Shown here: piece after piece, positions 18,695 to 27,792 of the stretch | Numbering within the stretch: the stretch's first letter is position 1 | Layout of the letters: every line of letters starts with the position of its first letter | Source: Thioalkalivibrio sp. AKL19 | GTDB lineage: Bacteria; Pseudomonadota; Gammaproteobacteria; Ectothiorhodospirales; Ectothiorhodospiraceae | Length of the DNA stretch: 64,000 nucleotides | Direction: 5' to 3' | Assembly: GCF_000420165.1 (NCBI RefSeq) | Contig: NZ_ATUK01000002.1 | Span: 1-64,000 of the forward strand | Program-made: the position numbers and the translations under genes | Notes under the pieces: model-generated | The model's input: only the letters and a program-made list of their open reading frames with translations | What the model was told of the DNA's origin: nothing | Databases searched by the model: none

Positions 18695-19555
18695 ATGAAA
18701 ATCCCCAAGATGCTCCAGCCGCTGGTCGAAGACGGCGTCATTGATACCGTCCTCGGGCAGCTGCAAAGCGGCAAGGAGGCGAACATCTACCTCGTCCGCA
18801 GCGGGGGTGCGACACGCTGTGCCAAGGCGTACAAGGAAGCCAAGCATCGCGGCTTCCACAAACTGGCCGAGTATCAGGAAGGCCGCAAGGTCCGCGGCAG
18901 CCGCGATGCGCGGGCCATGGCCCGACGTGGGCGTCACGGCCGCGAGGTCGAGGAGACCCAGTGGAAGAACGCGGAAGTCGAGGCGCTCTACCGCCTTGCC
19001 GACGCGGGCGTTCGAGTGCCCGTCCCCTACGGCGTATTCGACCGCGTCCTGTTGATGGAACTGGTGCTGGACGCCGAAGGCAACACCGCACCCCAGCTGC
19101 ACGAAGTCGAACTGGACCTCGAGACGGCTCGCACCTGGTTCGCATTCATGATCCGCCAGATCCAGCGCATGCTGTGCGCCGGCCTGATCCATGGGGACCT
19201 GTCCGAGTACAACGTGCTGGTGGACGCGCACGGGCCCGTCATCATCGACCTCCCCCAGGCCGTCAACGCCGCCGGCAACAACAACGCATTCCGCATGCTG
19301 CAGCGGGACGTGAACAACATGCGCGCAACCTTCGGCCGCGTGGACCCCACGCTGCTGGAGACGCAGTACGCCCACGAGATGTGGGACCTGTTCGCCAACG
19401 GTGACCTGACGCCGGAAACACCCCTGACGGGGCACTTCGAGCACAGCGAAGAGACCCCCGACGTGGACGGGGTGCTCGACGAGATCGAGGATGCGCGACT
19501 GGAGCACGAGGCCTTGCTGGCCGCCCTCGACCCGACCCACCCCGACAACCAATAG
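18695..19555 (+). CDS. RIO1-family atypical serine kinase
   Basis: This 286-residue cytoplasmic protein belongs to the RIO family. The nucleotide-binding segment is SGKEANIYLVRS (about residues 25-36), the catalytic loop LIHGDLSEYNVLV contains His166, Asp168 and Asn173, and the metal-binding motif IIDLPQAV corresponds to the RIO1 IDxxQ. Bacterial RIO kinases are poorly characterised; the eukaryotic and archaeal relatives act in small ribosomal subunit maturation. An acidic C-terminal tail follows. It is preceded by small basic ORFs and a terminator, so it is likely transcribed separately. Confidence 0.88.
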   Translation: MKIPKMLQPLVEDGVIDTVLGQLQSGKEANIYLVRSGGATRCAKAYKEAKHRGFHKLAEYQEGRKVRGSRDARAMARRGRHGREVEETQWKNAEVEALYRLADAGVRVPVPYGVFDRVLLMELVLDAEGNTAPQLHEVELDLETARTWFAFMIRQIQRMLCAGLIHGDLSEYNVLVDAHGPVIIDLPQAVNAAGNNNAFRMLQRDVNNMRATFGRVDPTLLETQYAHEMWDLFANGDLTPETPLTGHFEHSEETPDVDGVLDEIEDARLEHEALLAALDPTHPDNQ

Positions 19556-19670
19556 GCGACTGGGTGCGTGATCCCCGAACCCGGTCCTGACGGAACCGGA
19601 ATCTCCGCAACGATCCCTTCACCTGCGAGCTGGCGTCCGCGCAGGCGAGCGGTAGAGGCCCGATTGCGCG

Positions 19671-20438
19671 TTACACGCGGGCCGTGCCCGAAAGAAAGGC
19701 GTCCACGCGGTCCAGGTCCTCGGGGGTATCGACGCCGGGCGGATGGGCCTCGGGGCGGCGCCCGACCTGGATCCAGGCACCCATGTCCAGGGCGCGTAAT
19801 TGTTCCAGTTGTTCCAGCCGCTCCAGCGCCGACGGCGGCTCGGCACTCATGCGCCGCAGGAAACCGGCCCGGTAGGCATACAGCCCCAGGTGACGGGTGG
19901 CCTGCTCCAGCGCCGGCGCCTGCCCGGCACGCCGGGCCTCGCGGTCCCAGGGAATGGGCGCACGGGAGAAGTACAGGGCCCGCCCGTTGCGGTCCGTCAC
20001 CAGCTTGACCTGGTTGGGGTCCGCCAGGTCCTGCGCGCAGCGGATCGGGACACCCAGCGTGGCCATGTCCGCCTGCAGGTTCTGTTCCAGCAGGGCCGCC
20101 AGGTCGTTCAGCAGCGGCCCCGGGGTTAGCGGCTCGTCGCCCTGCAGGTTGACCACGATAGACTCGTCGCCCCAGCCCTCGGACGCGGCGACTGCGGCAA
20201 TGCGGTCGGTACCCGAGGGCAGCGCAGGGTCGGTAAGGAAGGCATCGGCCCCGCACTGGCGCGCCACGTCGAGGATGCGCTCGTCATCCCCGGCCACGAT
20301 CACACGCCGCGCGGCGCTCTCCTGGGCACGACTGATTACGTGCGCGATCAACGGGCGCCCGGCCACCGCGGCCAGCGGCTTGTCCGGCAGCCGGCTGGAG
20401 GCCATGCGGGCCGGGATCACCACGACAAAGCCCGTCAT
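19671..20438 (-). CDS. kdsB: 3-deoxy-manno-octulosonate cytidylyltransferase KdsB
   Basis: This 255-residue enzyme activates Kdo with CTP to form CMP-Kdo for lipid A inner-core synthesis. The N-terminal nucleotide-binding sequence VVIPARMASSRLPDKPL and the later NLQGDEPL motif are typical. It is the last gene of the long minus-strand LPS transcription unit, 8 bases after ycaR. Confidence 0.96.
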   Translation of the reverse strand: MTGFVVVIPARMASSRLPDKPLAAVAGRPLIAHVISRAQESAARRVIVAGDDERILDVARQCGADAFLTDPALPSGTDRIAAVAASEGWGDESIVVNLQGDEPLTPGPLLNDLAALLEQNLQADMATLGVPIRCAQDLADPNQVKLVTDRNGRALYFSRAPIPWDREARRAGQAPALEQATRHLGLYAYRAGFLRRMSAEPPSALERLEQLEQLRALDMGAWIQVGRRPEAHPPGVDTPEDLDRVDAFLSGTARV

Positions 20439-20446
20439 GTGGACGC

Positions 20447-20641
20447 TCAGACCTCGCGCCAGCGTTCCTTCTCGTCCTCGGAGAGGACCCGCGCCTCATC
20501 CTCGAGCATCACCGGGATGTCATCGCGGATCGGGTAGGCGAGGCCGGCGGAGACCGAGATCAACTCCTGATTCTCGCGATCGTACTTGAGCGGACCCTTG
20601 GTGACCGGGCAGACCAGAATATCGAGCAGACGCTTGTCCAT
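20447..20641 (-). CDS. Trm112/YcaR-family small protein
   Basis: This 64-residue protein begins [18 protein letters not shown] and contains [17 protein letters not shown], the conserved halves of the YcaR/UPF0434 family. The family usually has a CPxC pair for metal; here only one cysteine (Cys11) is left, so metal binding is doubtful. It lies between lpxK and kdsB, the same context as E. coli ycaR. The role is unknown. Confidence 0.88.
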   Translation of the reverse strand: MDKRLLDILVCPVTKGPLKYDRENQELISVSAGLAYPIRDDIPVMLEDEARVLSEDEKERWREV

Positions 20642-20644
20642 GCA

Positions 20645-21667
20645 TTACCCCAGGTGTTTGAGCCGGCTGACGGTTTCCAGACGCGCGAGCAGTGCCGGCT
20701 CGAAAGTGGTTGGCAACCGGGCCGCGATCGGCCAGTACCAATGATTATCCTGCGCAAACGACCGGCATTTTACGGCATCCTTCTCCGTCATCAGAACCGG
20801 CAATTCGTCGTCGAACCGGATCTGGTGCGGCAGGAAGCGGTGATGGTCCGGAAACGGATGCCGGATGATACCGATCTTCGCCTCCTCCAGGGTACGGAAA
20901 AAGCGCTCCGGGTCGGCGATTCCGGCAATGGCGTGGGCGTCGCGCCGGGCAAAGCGGTGGGGCTTGCGCGCCTCCTCGGCCCCGTCGACCCGCTGCAGGC
21001 GGCTCGCCGGGACCAGTTCCATCGGAATCTCGCCGGGTTCCGGCTCGCCACCGGTCACGATGACGAAGTCGGCCCGCTCGCGGGCCCGCCTGGGCTCCCG
21101 CAGCGGGCCCGCCGGCAGGCAAAGCCCGTTCCCGAACCGGCGTCTCCCGTCGACCATCAGGATGGTGATGTCGCGTGGCAGCCGGTGGTGCTGCATGCCG
21201 TCGTCGGCGATCACCACATCGACACCCTGATCGGTCAGGGCTCGCGCGCCGCGCACCCGGTCACGGTCCACCTGCACCGGCACGCCTGTACGCCGCGCGA
21301 TCAGCAACGGCTCATCACCCACCACGACCGGGTCCGAATCGGCCGTCACCGCAATCCCGGCGACGTCCCCGCGTCCCCCGTAGCCGCGGCTGACGATCCC
21401 CGGCCGATAGCCGGCCGCGCGCAGACGCTTCGCCAGCCAGACCGTCATCGGGGTCTTCCCGCTACCGCCCAGTGTCAGGTTGCCCACCACGATTACGGCC
21501 TTCGCCGGAATGGCGATCTCGCGCCGCAACTGCTCCTGGCGCTGGCGATTCCACTCGGCCAGACCGGCATAGATCAGCGACAGGGGAAACATCGCGGCCG
21601 CGAACGGTCCGCGATGGTTCCACTGGTCCCAGAACCGGGCACTGAGCCATGCCTGTAGCGAGCCCAT
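20645..21667 (-). CDS. lpxK: Tetraacyldisaccharide 4'-kinase LpxK
   Basis: This 340-residue inner-membrane-associated kinase phosphorylates the 4' position of the lipid A disaccharide. It has an N-terminal membrane-associating helix, a P-loop GNLTLGGSGKTP at residues 62-73, and the family motif DDGMQHHRLPRD with the catalytic acidic pair. The start at 21667 lies 2 bases after the upstream glycosyltransferase stop; longer in-frame sequence upstream overlaps that gene and is Gly/Arg-rich junk. Confidence 0.95.
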   Translation of the reverse strand: MGSLQAWLSARFWDQWNHRGPFAAAMFPLSLIYAGLAEWNRQRQEQLRREIAIPAKAVIVVGNLTLGGSGKTPMTVWLAKRLRAAGYRPGIVSRGYGGRGDVAGIAVTADSDPVVVGDEPLLIARRTGVPVQVDRDRVRGARALTDQGVDVVIADDGMQHHRLPRDITILMVDGRRRFGNGLCLPAGPLREPRRARERADFVIVTGGEPEPGEIPMELVPASRLQRVDGAEEARKPHRFARRDAHAIAGIADPERFFRTLEEAKIGIIRHPFPDHHRFLPHQIRFDDELPVLMTEKDAVKCRSFAQDNHWYWPIAARLPTTFEPALLARLETVSRLKHLG

Positions 21668-21669
21668 GG

Positions 21670-22806
21670 CTACCAGTCCCAGACCTGCTGCAGAACGGAA
21701 TCGAAGTTCGCGTCCACCTGCCGCCGCTCCTCCCAGAAACGCCGGCGTGCCGCATCGCCCTGCTGGCGCCGAGCCGCCGGATCGTCGCGCAGACCCTGCC
21801 AGGCCTCCAGCACCGCGGCGGGTTCGTCCAGCACCGGACAGGGCACCGCGGCGGCCGGCGTCTCGCCCAGGCTCACCGCGGCCCCGCCGGCCAGGCCCTG
21901 CCACAGGGCCTGGCGATCCGGCGCAGCCAGATGCACCGCGTGGGCCGCGCTGGCCGCGGCGGCAAACCAGCGCCGGTCATCCAGATGCAGGATCGTCCCT
22001 GGTTCCAGTGCCGAGCGATCCCAGCTCGAGACCGCGAGATCCGCGTCCGGCAGTTCGGCCGCCCCCGCATCCTCGCGCAGGCTCGCCAGCAGGATGTCAC
22101 TGCGCCCGAATCCGGAGGCCTCCCAGGCCGCACGCCATGCGGGCCACTGCCCCGTCGTGCCATGCCACCACCACAGGCGCTCCACCTCGCCACCGACCAG
22201 CGAACGCAGGACCACATCGGCCTGGGCCTCGACGAAGCGCGCCTGTGGATCGGCCGGCAACAGCCCCTGCGCGAACGCCCCTTCCGGCCACAGCGCCGCG
22301 GCCGGCGGATCAACCGGCCAGTGGCGCACCACGGGGCGCACGGCCCGCGTCGGCGGCGCCGAGTTGACCGCAATCACCGGGACTTCGGCCGCCTGCAGCA
22401 GGTTCGCGGGCGCGCGGCCACCGGCGAGCAGGATGCCGTGGGGCTGGAAACGCCGGAGCACCCGGCGCACCACGCGCGGCCGGTCGCAGGGGCCATAGCC
22501 CACGCCCACCTTGCGGAACGCCTGCATGTGGCGCTCGAAGAGTTCCGGGTAATCCTGCTCGAAGGTCAGGACGATACGCACGTCGTGGCGCTTGTCGCGC
22601 ACCGCGCCAAGCAGCTCGATCCCCAGGCGCACGTCCTCGGGGCTGCCGCCGGCCTTGATCCAGATCAGCCGCCCGCGATCATCAGGCGGCGTGAGAAAGC
22701 CCCGGCGAGCCCGCGCCCGACTCCCGTTCCCGTGGCGGTAGTCCCGCCAGGTCGCGCGCCAGACCGGGAGCGGACGATCCCCGTAGCCCCGGGCATCAAC
22801 CGCCAT
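21670..22806 (-). CDS. Kdo-transferase-like (WaaA/KdtA N-terminal fold) glycosyltransferase
   Basis: This 378-residue protein resembles the N-terminal Kdo-transferase domain: LIWIKAGGSPEDVRLGIELL retains a glutamate near the position of the WaaA catalytic base, followed by VRIVLTFEQDYPELFERH. The N-terminal membrane anchor of WaaA is absent and the C-terminal half is divergent. Position between msbA and lpxK supports a role in lipid A or core assembly. It may be a second, specialised Kdo- or sugar transferase rather than the housekeeping WaaA. The start at 22806 overlaps the msbA end by 11 bases. Confidence 0.65.
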   Translation of the reverse strand: MAVDARGYGDRPLPVWRATWRDYRHGNGSRARARRGFLTPPDDRGRLIWIKAGGSPEDVRLGIELLGAVRDKRHDVRIVLTFEQDYPELFERHMQAFRKVGVGYGPCDRPRVVRRVLRRFQPHGILLAGGRAPANLLQAAEVPVIAVNSAPPTRAVRPVVRHWPVDPPAAALWPEGAFAQGLLPADPQARFVEAQADVVLRSLVGGEVERLWWWHGTTGQWPAWRAAWEASGFGRSDILLASLREDAGAAELPDADLAVSSWDRSALEPGTILHLDDRRWFAAAASAAHAVHLAAPDRQALWQGLAGGAAVSLGETPAAAVPCPVLDEPAAVLEAWQGLRDDPAARRQQGDAARRRFWEERRQVDANFDSVLQQVWDW

Positions 22807-24577
22807 CCCCCACCTCCTCGCGGAACTGGAGACGGTGCAGATGCGTGTAGACCCCGCTGCGGGCAATCAACTCGTCGTGGCGCCCGCTCTCGACAATACG
22901 TCCATTGTCCATCACCAGGATGCGGTCGGCGCCTTCGACCGTGGACAGGCGGTGAGCGATCACCAGGGTCGTTCGGGTACTCACCAGCGCATCCAGGGCC
23001 GCCTGCACCTGACGTTCGGACTCGTTGTCCAGCGCGGAGGTCGCCTCGTCGAGGATCAGGATCGGGGCATCACGGAGCAGCGCACGGGCGATCGCCAGGC
23101 GCTGGCGCTGCCCGCCGGACAGCCGGGTTCCGTTTTCTCCCACCAGCGTCCCCATGCCCTGCGGGAGCCGGTCGATGAATTCCAGTGCATGCGCCGCCCG
23201 CGCCGCCTCGCGGATCTCGGCCTCGGTCGCCTCGGGCCGCCCGTAGGCGATATTGGCCGCGACGGTATCCGCGAACAGGGTAACGTTCTGGCCCACGTAG
23301 GCGATCTGCCGCCTCAAATCGCGCAAGCGGATGGTCTCGAGGTCGTGGCCATCCAGCAGGATCCGCCCCTCGGTGGGGTGATAGAACCGCGGCAGCAGAT
23401 TGACCAGTGTAGTCTTGCCACTGCCCGAGCGGCCCACCAGGGCCACGTTCTCGCCCGGCTTCACCTCGAAGGAGATGGACTTCAGCACGTCCGGGCCCTC
23501 CGGACTGTAGCGGAACGCCACCTTCTCGAAGACCAGCTGACCCTCGGCACGGTGCAGCGGTACGTGACCCATATCGCGCTCCGGGGTCTCGTCCAGAACC
23601 GCGAAGATGTTCTGCCCCGCCGCGATCCCGCGCTGCAGGGTCGCGTTGATCATCGACAGCCGGCGGATTGGGCTCAGCAGCAGCAACATCGCGGTCAGGA
23701 AAGAGACGAAGGTCCCGGCTGTCACGGTGTCATCGCCGAAATCCGAGGTCGCCACCCAGATCACGAAGGCCAGCACCGCCGCCACCAGGAACTGGATGGT
23801 CGGGGTATAGGCGGCCTTGATGCCCTCCATGCGCATGTGCAGCCGTCGGTTACGCTCGTTGATGTCCTCGAAGCGCCCGCGCTCGTAGGTCTCGCCGCCG
23901 AAGATGCGCACCACCCGGTGCCCCTCGATCACCTCCTGGGTCACATGGGTCACGTCGCCCATGTTGTACTGCAGGCGATGCGAGATGCGCCGGAAATGCT
24001 TGGTCACCACCCGCACCAGGATGGCCATGACCGGCGCGATAACCAGGATGGTGAGCGTGAGACTCGGCGTCAGCCAGAACATCCACGCCAGCAGCGCGAT
24101 GATGGTGAGGGTGTCCCGCACCAGCGTACTGAACCCGTCCGTGGCGGCCGTCGCCACCTGCTCGACGTTGTAGGTCACCCGCGAGATCAGTTCCCCACTG
24201 CTCTGTTCCTGAAAGCGCTGCACCGGCATGTGCAGCAGCCGGTCGAACAACTCCTCGCGCAGACGCTTGACCACCTGCCGGCCCACGTAACGCATCGCGT
24301 AGACGGAGCCGAACTCGGCCACGCCCCGGATCAGGAACAGCCCGATCAGCGCGACCGGAATCCACGGCACCAGCGGATGCCCCTCGCCTTCGGCGAAGGA
24401 CTCGTCCATCAACGGCTTCATCAGCGCGGCGAAGCCGGCCTCGGTCGCCGCCATACCGAGCATCGCGACCGTAGCGATTGCCAGCAGCGGCCAATAGACA
24501 AAGGCGTAGCTCAGGAGGCGGCGATAGACCGTCCAGCCGGAGTCGAAGTGCTGCGGGTGCTGGGCCTCAGTCGTCAT
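22796..24577 (-). CDS. msbA: Lipid A export ABC transporter MsbA
   Basis: This 593-residue half-transporter has six membrane helices in the N-terminal half and an ABC ATPase in the C-terminal half. Walker A GRSGSGKTT, signature LSGGQRQRLAIARA, Walker B ILILDEATSAL and the H-loop VIAHRLST are intact. It flips lipid A-core across the inner membrane. It overlaps exbD upstream by 11 bases and lies with lpxK and kdsB, the standard MsbA context. Confidence 0.95.
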   Translation of the reverse strand: MTTEAQHPQHFDSGWTVYRRLLSYAFVYWPLLAIATVAMLGMAATEAGFAALMKPLMDESFAEGEGHPLVPWIPVALIGLFLIRGVAEFGSVYAMRYVGRQVVKRLREELFDRLLHMPVQRFQEQSSGELISRVTYNVEQVATAATDGFSTLVRDTLTIIALLAWMFWLTPSLTLTILVIAPVMAILVRVVTKHFRRISHRLQYNMGDVTHVTQEVIEGHRVVRIFGGETYERGRFEDINERNRRLHMRMEGIKAAYTPTIQFLVAAVLAFVIWVATSDFGDDTVTAGTFVSFLTAMLLLLSPIRRLSMINATLQRGIAAGQNIFAVLDETPERDMGHVPLHRAEGQLVFEKVAFRYSPEGPDVLKSISFEVKPGENVALVGRSGSGKTTLVNLLPRFYHPTEGRILLDGHDLETIRLRDLRRQIAYVGQNVTLFADTVAANIAYGRPEATEAEIREAARAAHALEFIDRLPQGMGTLVGENGTRLSGGQRQRLAIARALLRDAPILILDEATSALDNESERQVQAALDALVSTRTTLVIAHRLSTVEGADRILVMDNGRIVESGRHDELIARSGVYTHLHRLQFREEVGDGG

Positions 24578-24995
24578 CGGCGCCGTCACCCAGGGTGGCG
24601 ATGGAGACCGACGTGATCCCGAGGCGGCCGACCACGTCCAGCGCGCGCACCACGGACTGGTGGCTGGCATTGGCGTCGGCGCGGATCAGGACCGGGTCGT
24701 CCTCGCGGCCCTCGCGGGCCTCGGACAGTACCCGCTCCAGGGTCTCGGCGCGGCGGTTGATCAGCTCCTGGCCATTGATGAAGTAGTTGCCGTTGGCGTC
24801 CACGACGATGTCGATCCAGGCACGCTCCACCGCCTCGGCCTCGCGGTCGGCCGAGGGCAGGGTCAGTTCGATGTCCGCGTGCTGGTCGAAGGTGGTAGAC
24901 ACCATGAAGAAGATCAGCAGCAGGAACACCACATCGATCAGCGGCGTCAGGTTGACGCCCGGCTCTTCCTGGCGGCGCGGCGTACGGAAGTTCAC
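24567..24995 (-). CDS. exbD: ExbD/TolR-family biopolymer transport protein
   Basis: This 142-residue protein has one N-terminal membrane helix (VVFLLLIFFMVS) with the conserved Asp in VNLTPLIDVVFLLLI, followed by a periplasmic domain. With ExbB it forms a proton-driven motor. Its place directly before msbA matches the arrangement in many gammaproteobacteria; it overlaps exbB by four bases. A tolR assignment is less likely because the rest of the tol-pal cluster is absent. Confidence 0.9.
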   Translation of the reverse strand: MNFRTPRRQEEPGVNLTPLIDVVFLLLIFFMVSTTFDQHADIELTLPSADREAEAVERAWIDIVVDANGNYFINGQELINRRAETLERVLSEAREGREDDPVLIRADANASHQSVVRALDVVGRLGITSVSIATLGDGADDD

Positions 24996-25630
24996 GCCTT
25001 CGCCCCGCCCTCGGTCGCACCGGCCTCGCGCTCGCCATGGATCACCTCGACCAGCTTGGTGGCCTCCTGCTCCATCTCCAGCACCAGTTCGTCGATATGC
25101 CCGCGGAAGTAGCGATGAAAGGCCAGCGCGGGAATCGCCACGCCAATACCGGCGGCCGTGGTAATCAGCGCCTGGGAGATGCCGCCGGCGAGGTCGCGCG
25201 GGCTGCCAACGCCGATCTCGGTGATCACGGTGAACACCTCGATCATGCCGACCACGGTCCCCAGCAGGCCAAGCAGCGGGGTAATCATCGCGATCGTGCC
25301 CAGGGTGTTCATGTAGCGCTCGAGTTCATGGGCCACGCGGCGGCCCGCCTCCTCGATACTCTCCTGGGTGATCTGGCGGGCGCGGTCATGGGTCGCCAGG
25401 CCCGCGGCCAGGATCGCCCCCAGCGGGGAACCGGCACGCAGACGCTGGATGTCGTCCAGTTTGAGCCCCTGCGTACGCATCTGCTCCCACACCGAGGTCA
25501 GCAGGCGCGGCGGCACCACGCGCGACCGGCGAAGCGTCCACAGCCGCTCCAGCACGATGGCCACGGCCAGTACGGAACACAGCAGGATCGGCAGCATCAG
25601 CCACCCGCCCGCTTGTACGATCTCCAGCAT
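24992..25630 (-). CDS. exbB: ExbB/TolQ/MotA-family proton channel
   Basis: This 212-residue protein has three membrane helices with the conserved region LGTIAMITPLLGLLGTVVGMIE and a second one around AGGISQALITTAAGIGVAIPAL. These are the proton-channel helices of the family. It starts the exbB-exbD-msbA stretch, 27 bases after rlmD in the same orientation. Confidence 0.92.
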   Translation of the reverse strand: MLEIVQAGGWLMLPILLCSVLAVAIVLERLWTLRRSRVVPPRLLTSVWEQMRTQGLKLDDIQRLRAGSPLGAILAAGLATHDRARQITQESIEEAGRRVAHELERYMNTLGTIAMITPLLGLLGTVVGMIEVFTVITEIGVGSPRDLAGGISQALITTAAGIGVAIPALAFHRYFRGHIDELVLEMEQEATKLVEVIHGEREAGATEGGAKA

Positions 25631-25657
25631 GCAATTCCCCCTCAGGTACGGTGCGCG

Positions 25658-26986
25658 TCAGGCGCGCCGGAACACGGCCATGGATTCCACGTGGGCGGTA
25701 TGCGGGAACATGTCCATGATCCCCGCCCGCTCCAGGCGATAGCCATGATGATGCACCAGGCGCTCGGCGTCACGGGCGAGCGTGGCCGGGTTGCAGGACA
25801 CATAGACCAGGCGTTCGATGCGCTGCGGCGCGAGTGCCTCGATCACCGCGGCCGCGCCGGTGCGCGGCGGGTCCAGCAACACGCGGTCGAAGTCCTCGCT
25901 TAGCCACGCGGCGTTCTTCAGCGCCTCCACGTCGTCCAGATCGGCGCGCTCGTAGCGGGTGTTGACGATACCCTGGTCACGAGCGTTCGCTCGTGCCCGC
26001 GCCAGCATCGCGTCGTCCACCTCGACACCGACCACCTCGCCCTCGGAGACCGTCCTCGCCAGCGGCAACGTAAAGTTGCCCAGCCCGCAGAACAGGTCCA
26101 GCACCCGCTGGCCCGGCTGCGGGTCCAGGGCTTCCAGCGCCTGCGGGACCATTTTCCGGTTAATCTGCGCATGCACCTGGATGAAATCGGTCGGCATGAA
26201 GGGCACCGACACGCCATAGTCCGGATGGCGGTAGACCAGTGGCTCGATCGGCCCGGCCAGCGGCTCCACCGTGTCCGCCCCGCCCGGCTGCAGATACACC
26301 TGGATGCCCTCGGCCTCGGCCCAGTCGGACAGGCGCTGGGTATCCGCCTCCGACAGCGGATCAAGGTTGCGAAAGATCAACGCCACACGTTCGTCGTCAT
26401 CCACCGCGACCTCGATCTGCGGCAGGCGATCGCGCGCCTCGAGCCCGTCCATCAATTCGCGCAGCGCCTGGATACGCCCACCCACTGCCGGGTGCAGCAC
26501 CTCGCAGTGGGTCATCTGGGCGAGATACGGGCTGCCGCGCTCGCGAAAGCCGACCAGCACCCCGCCCTTCTTCGGCACGTACTTCGCCCCCAGCCGCGCG
26601 GTGCGGCGATAACCCAGGGTGTCGGCGGTCAGCGGCTCGAAGCGCGCCTCCGGCGTCACGTGGCCGATGCGTTCCAGCGCGTCGAACAGGGCCTGTTCCT
26701 TGATTTCACGCTGGGTCTCAACCGAGGCGTGCTGCAGCTTGCAGCCCCCGCACAGGCCGAAGAACTCGCAGGGCGGCTCGACCCGGCCCGAGGCCGGCTC
26801 CAGCAACTCGACCACCTCGGCCGTATCAAAACGGCGCTTGCGCCCGGTCTGCACCGCCATCACGCGCTCGCCCTTCAGCACGCCGTGGATGAAGCAGGCC
26901 TTGCCCTCGCGACGGATCACGCCCTGGCCGTCCAGGGTGACCTCCTCGATCCGGGCCTCGAACGGGGTCTTGTCGATCCGTGCCAT
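25658..26986 (-). CDS. rlmD: 23S rRNA (uracil-1939-C5)-methyltransferase RlmD
   Basis: This 442-residue enzyme has an N-terminal TRAM domain, a 4Fe-4S site formed by Cys73, Cys79, Cys82 and Cys160 (in PPCEFFGLCGGCKLQH and MTHCEV), a SAM-binding LDLFCGLGNFTLPLA and the catalytic cysteine in YVSCNPATLARD. These features define RlmD rather than TrmA. The start codon shares one base with the stop of the upstream exonuclease gene. Confidence 0.95.
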   Translation of the reverse strand: MARIDKTPFEARIEEVTLDGQGVIRREGKACFIHGVLKGERVMAVQTGRKRRFDTAEVVELLEPASGRVEPPCEFFGLCGGCKLQHASVETQREIKEQALFDALERIGHVTPEARFEPLTADTLGYRRTARLGAKYVPKKGGVLVGFRERGSPYLAQMTHCEVLHPAVGGRIQALRELMDGLEARDRLPQIEVAVDDDERVALIFRNLDPLSEADTQRLSDWAEAEGIQVYLQPGGADTVEPLAGPIEPLVYRHPDYGVSVPFMPTDFIQVHAQINRKMVPQALEALDPQPGQRVLDLFCGLGNFTLPLARTVSEGEVVGVEVDDAMLARARANARDQGIVNTRYERADLDDVEALKNAAWLSEDFDRVLLDPPRTGAAAVIEALAPQRIERLVYVSCNPATLARDAERLVHHHGYRLERAGIMDMFPHTAHVESMAVFRRA

Positions 26987-27792
26987 CAGATGTCGGTCCC
27001 GGCAGGCTGCCAGGCGTCGAGGAACTCACGGTGGTGCGCCGCACCACTGCCCTCCAGATACTCGGCCAGCTGCTGCTGCCGGTTCTGCAGCGCCTGGTCG
27101 GTCAGGTTGCCGCGCATGTACTCGAAGCGCAGCCAGACTAGATAGGTATTCAGCACATCGTGCTCGACGTAGTCGTGGATCTCGGCCTGACGCCCGTCGC
27201 GCCAGGCCGGCCAGACCTTCGAGCCATCCATGCCCAGCTTGCCGGGGAAGCCGAGCAGGCTGGCCATCATGTCGAGGCTGGTGACCGCGCGGCCCTGGAA
27301 GCCCGCCAGCACGTCCATCAGGTCCACATGGCGCCAGTGGAAGCGCGACAGGTAGTTGTTATAGCGAAACTCGCGGTCGTCGTTGCCCTGCTCCCAGTAG
27401 CGCGGGGCCTGCACGCCGTTGATCAGCGCTCGGTAGTGCAACACCGGCAGGTCGAAGCCGCCGCCGTTCCAGCTCACGAGCTGCGGCGTGCGCTTGTCGA
27501 TCACGTCAAAGAACTGCCGCAGCAGTTCGGCCTCGGAGGGCGTCTGGCCGTCCTCGCCCTCGCGGCCGAAGGCGGAGAGCTTCAGCGCATCGCCGCCCTG
27601 ATAGAGCACGCCGATCGACACGATGCGATGCAGCGGATGCTTGAGGAACTCGGAACCGGTCTGGGCACGGCGCAGCGCGAACATCGCCTCGGCGACCTCG
27701 TGATCGCTCAGCCCCTCGAAGTCGTGCAGGCGGCGCGCACCCTCGATGTCCGGGACCGTCTCGAGATCGAAAATCAGGACCGGGGCACTCAT
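26986..27792 (-). CDS. Predicted 3'-5' exonuclease, PolB exonuclease-like
   Basis: This 268-residue DEDDy-type nuclease has motif I FDLETVPD (Asp9, Glu11), motif II SWNGGGFDLPVL and motif III YVEHDVLNTY. It matches the family of stand-alone proteins related to the exonuclease domain of DNA polymerase B. It overlaps cysM by four bases and rlmD by one, a gene order recurring in gammaproteobacteria. Its substrate is not known. Confidence 0.85.
   Translation of the reverse strand: MSAPVLIFDLETVPDIEGARRLHDFEGLSDHEVAEAMFALRRAQTGSEFLKHPLHRIVSIGVLYQGGDALKLSAFGREGEDGQTPSEAELLRQFFDVIDKRTPQLVSWNGGGFDLPVLHYRALINGVQAPRYWEQGNDDREFRYNNYLSRFHWRHVDLMDVLAGFQGRAVTSLDMMASLLGFPGKLGMDGSKVWPAWRDGRQAEIHDYVEHDVLNTYLVWLRFEYMRGNLTDQALQNRQQQLAEYLEGSGAAHHREFLDAWQPAGTDI

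Noticed and set aside
24992-25630. tolQ/tolR assignment for the ExbB/ExbD-like pair
   Set aside because: No tolA, tolB, pal or ybgC nearby, and the position before msbA is typical of the exbBD copy in LPS clusters.
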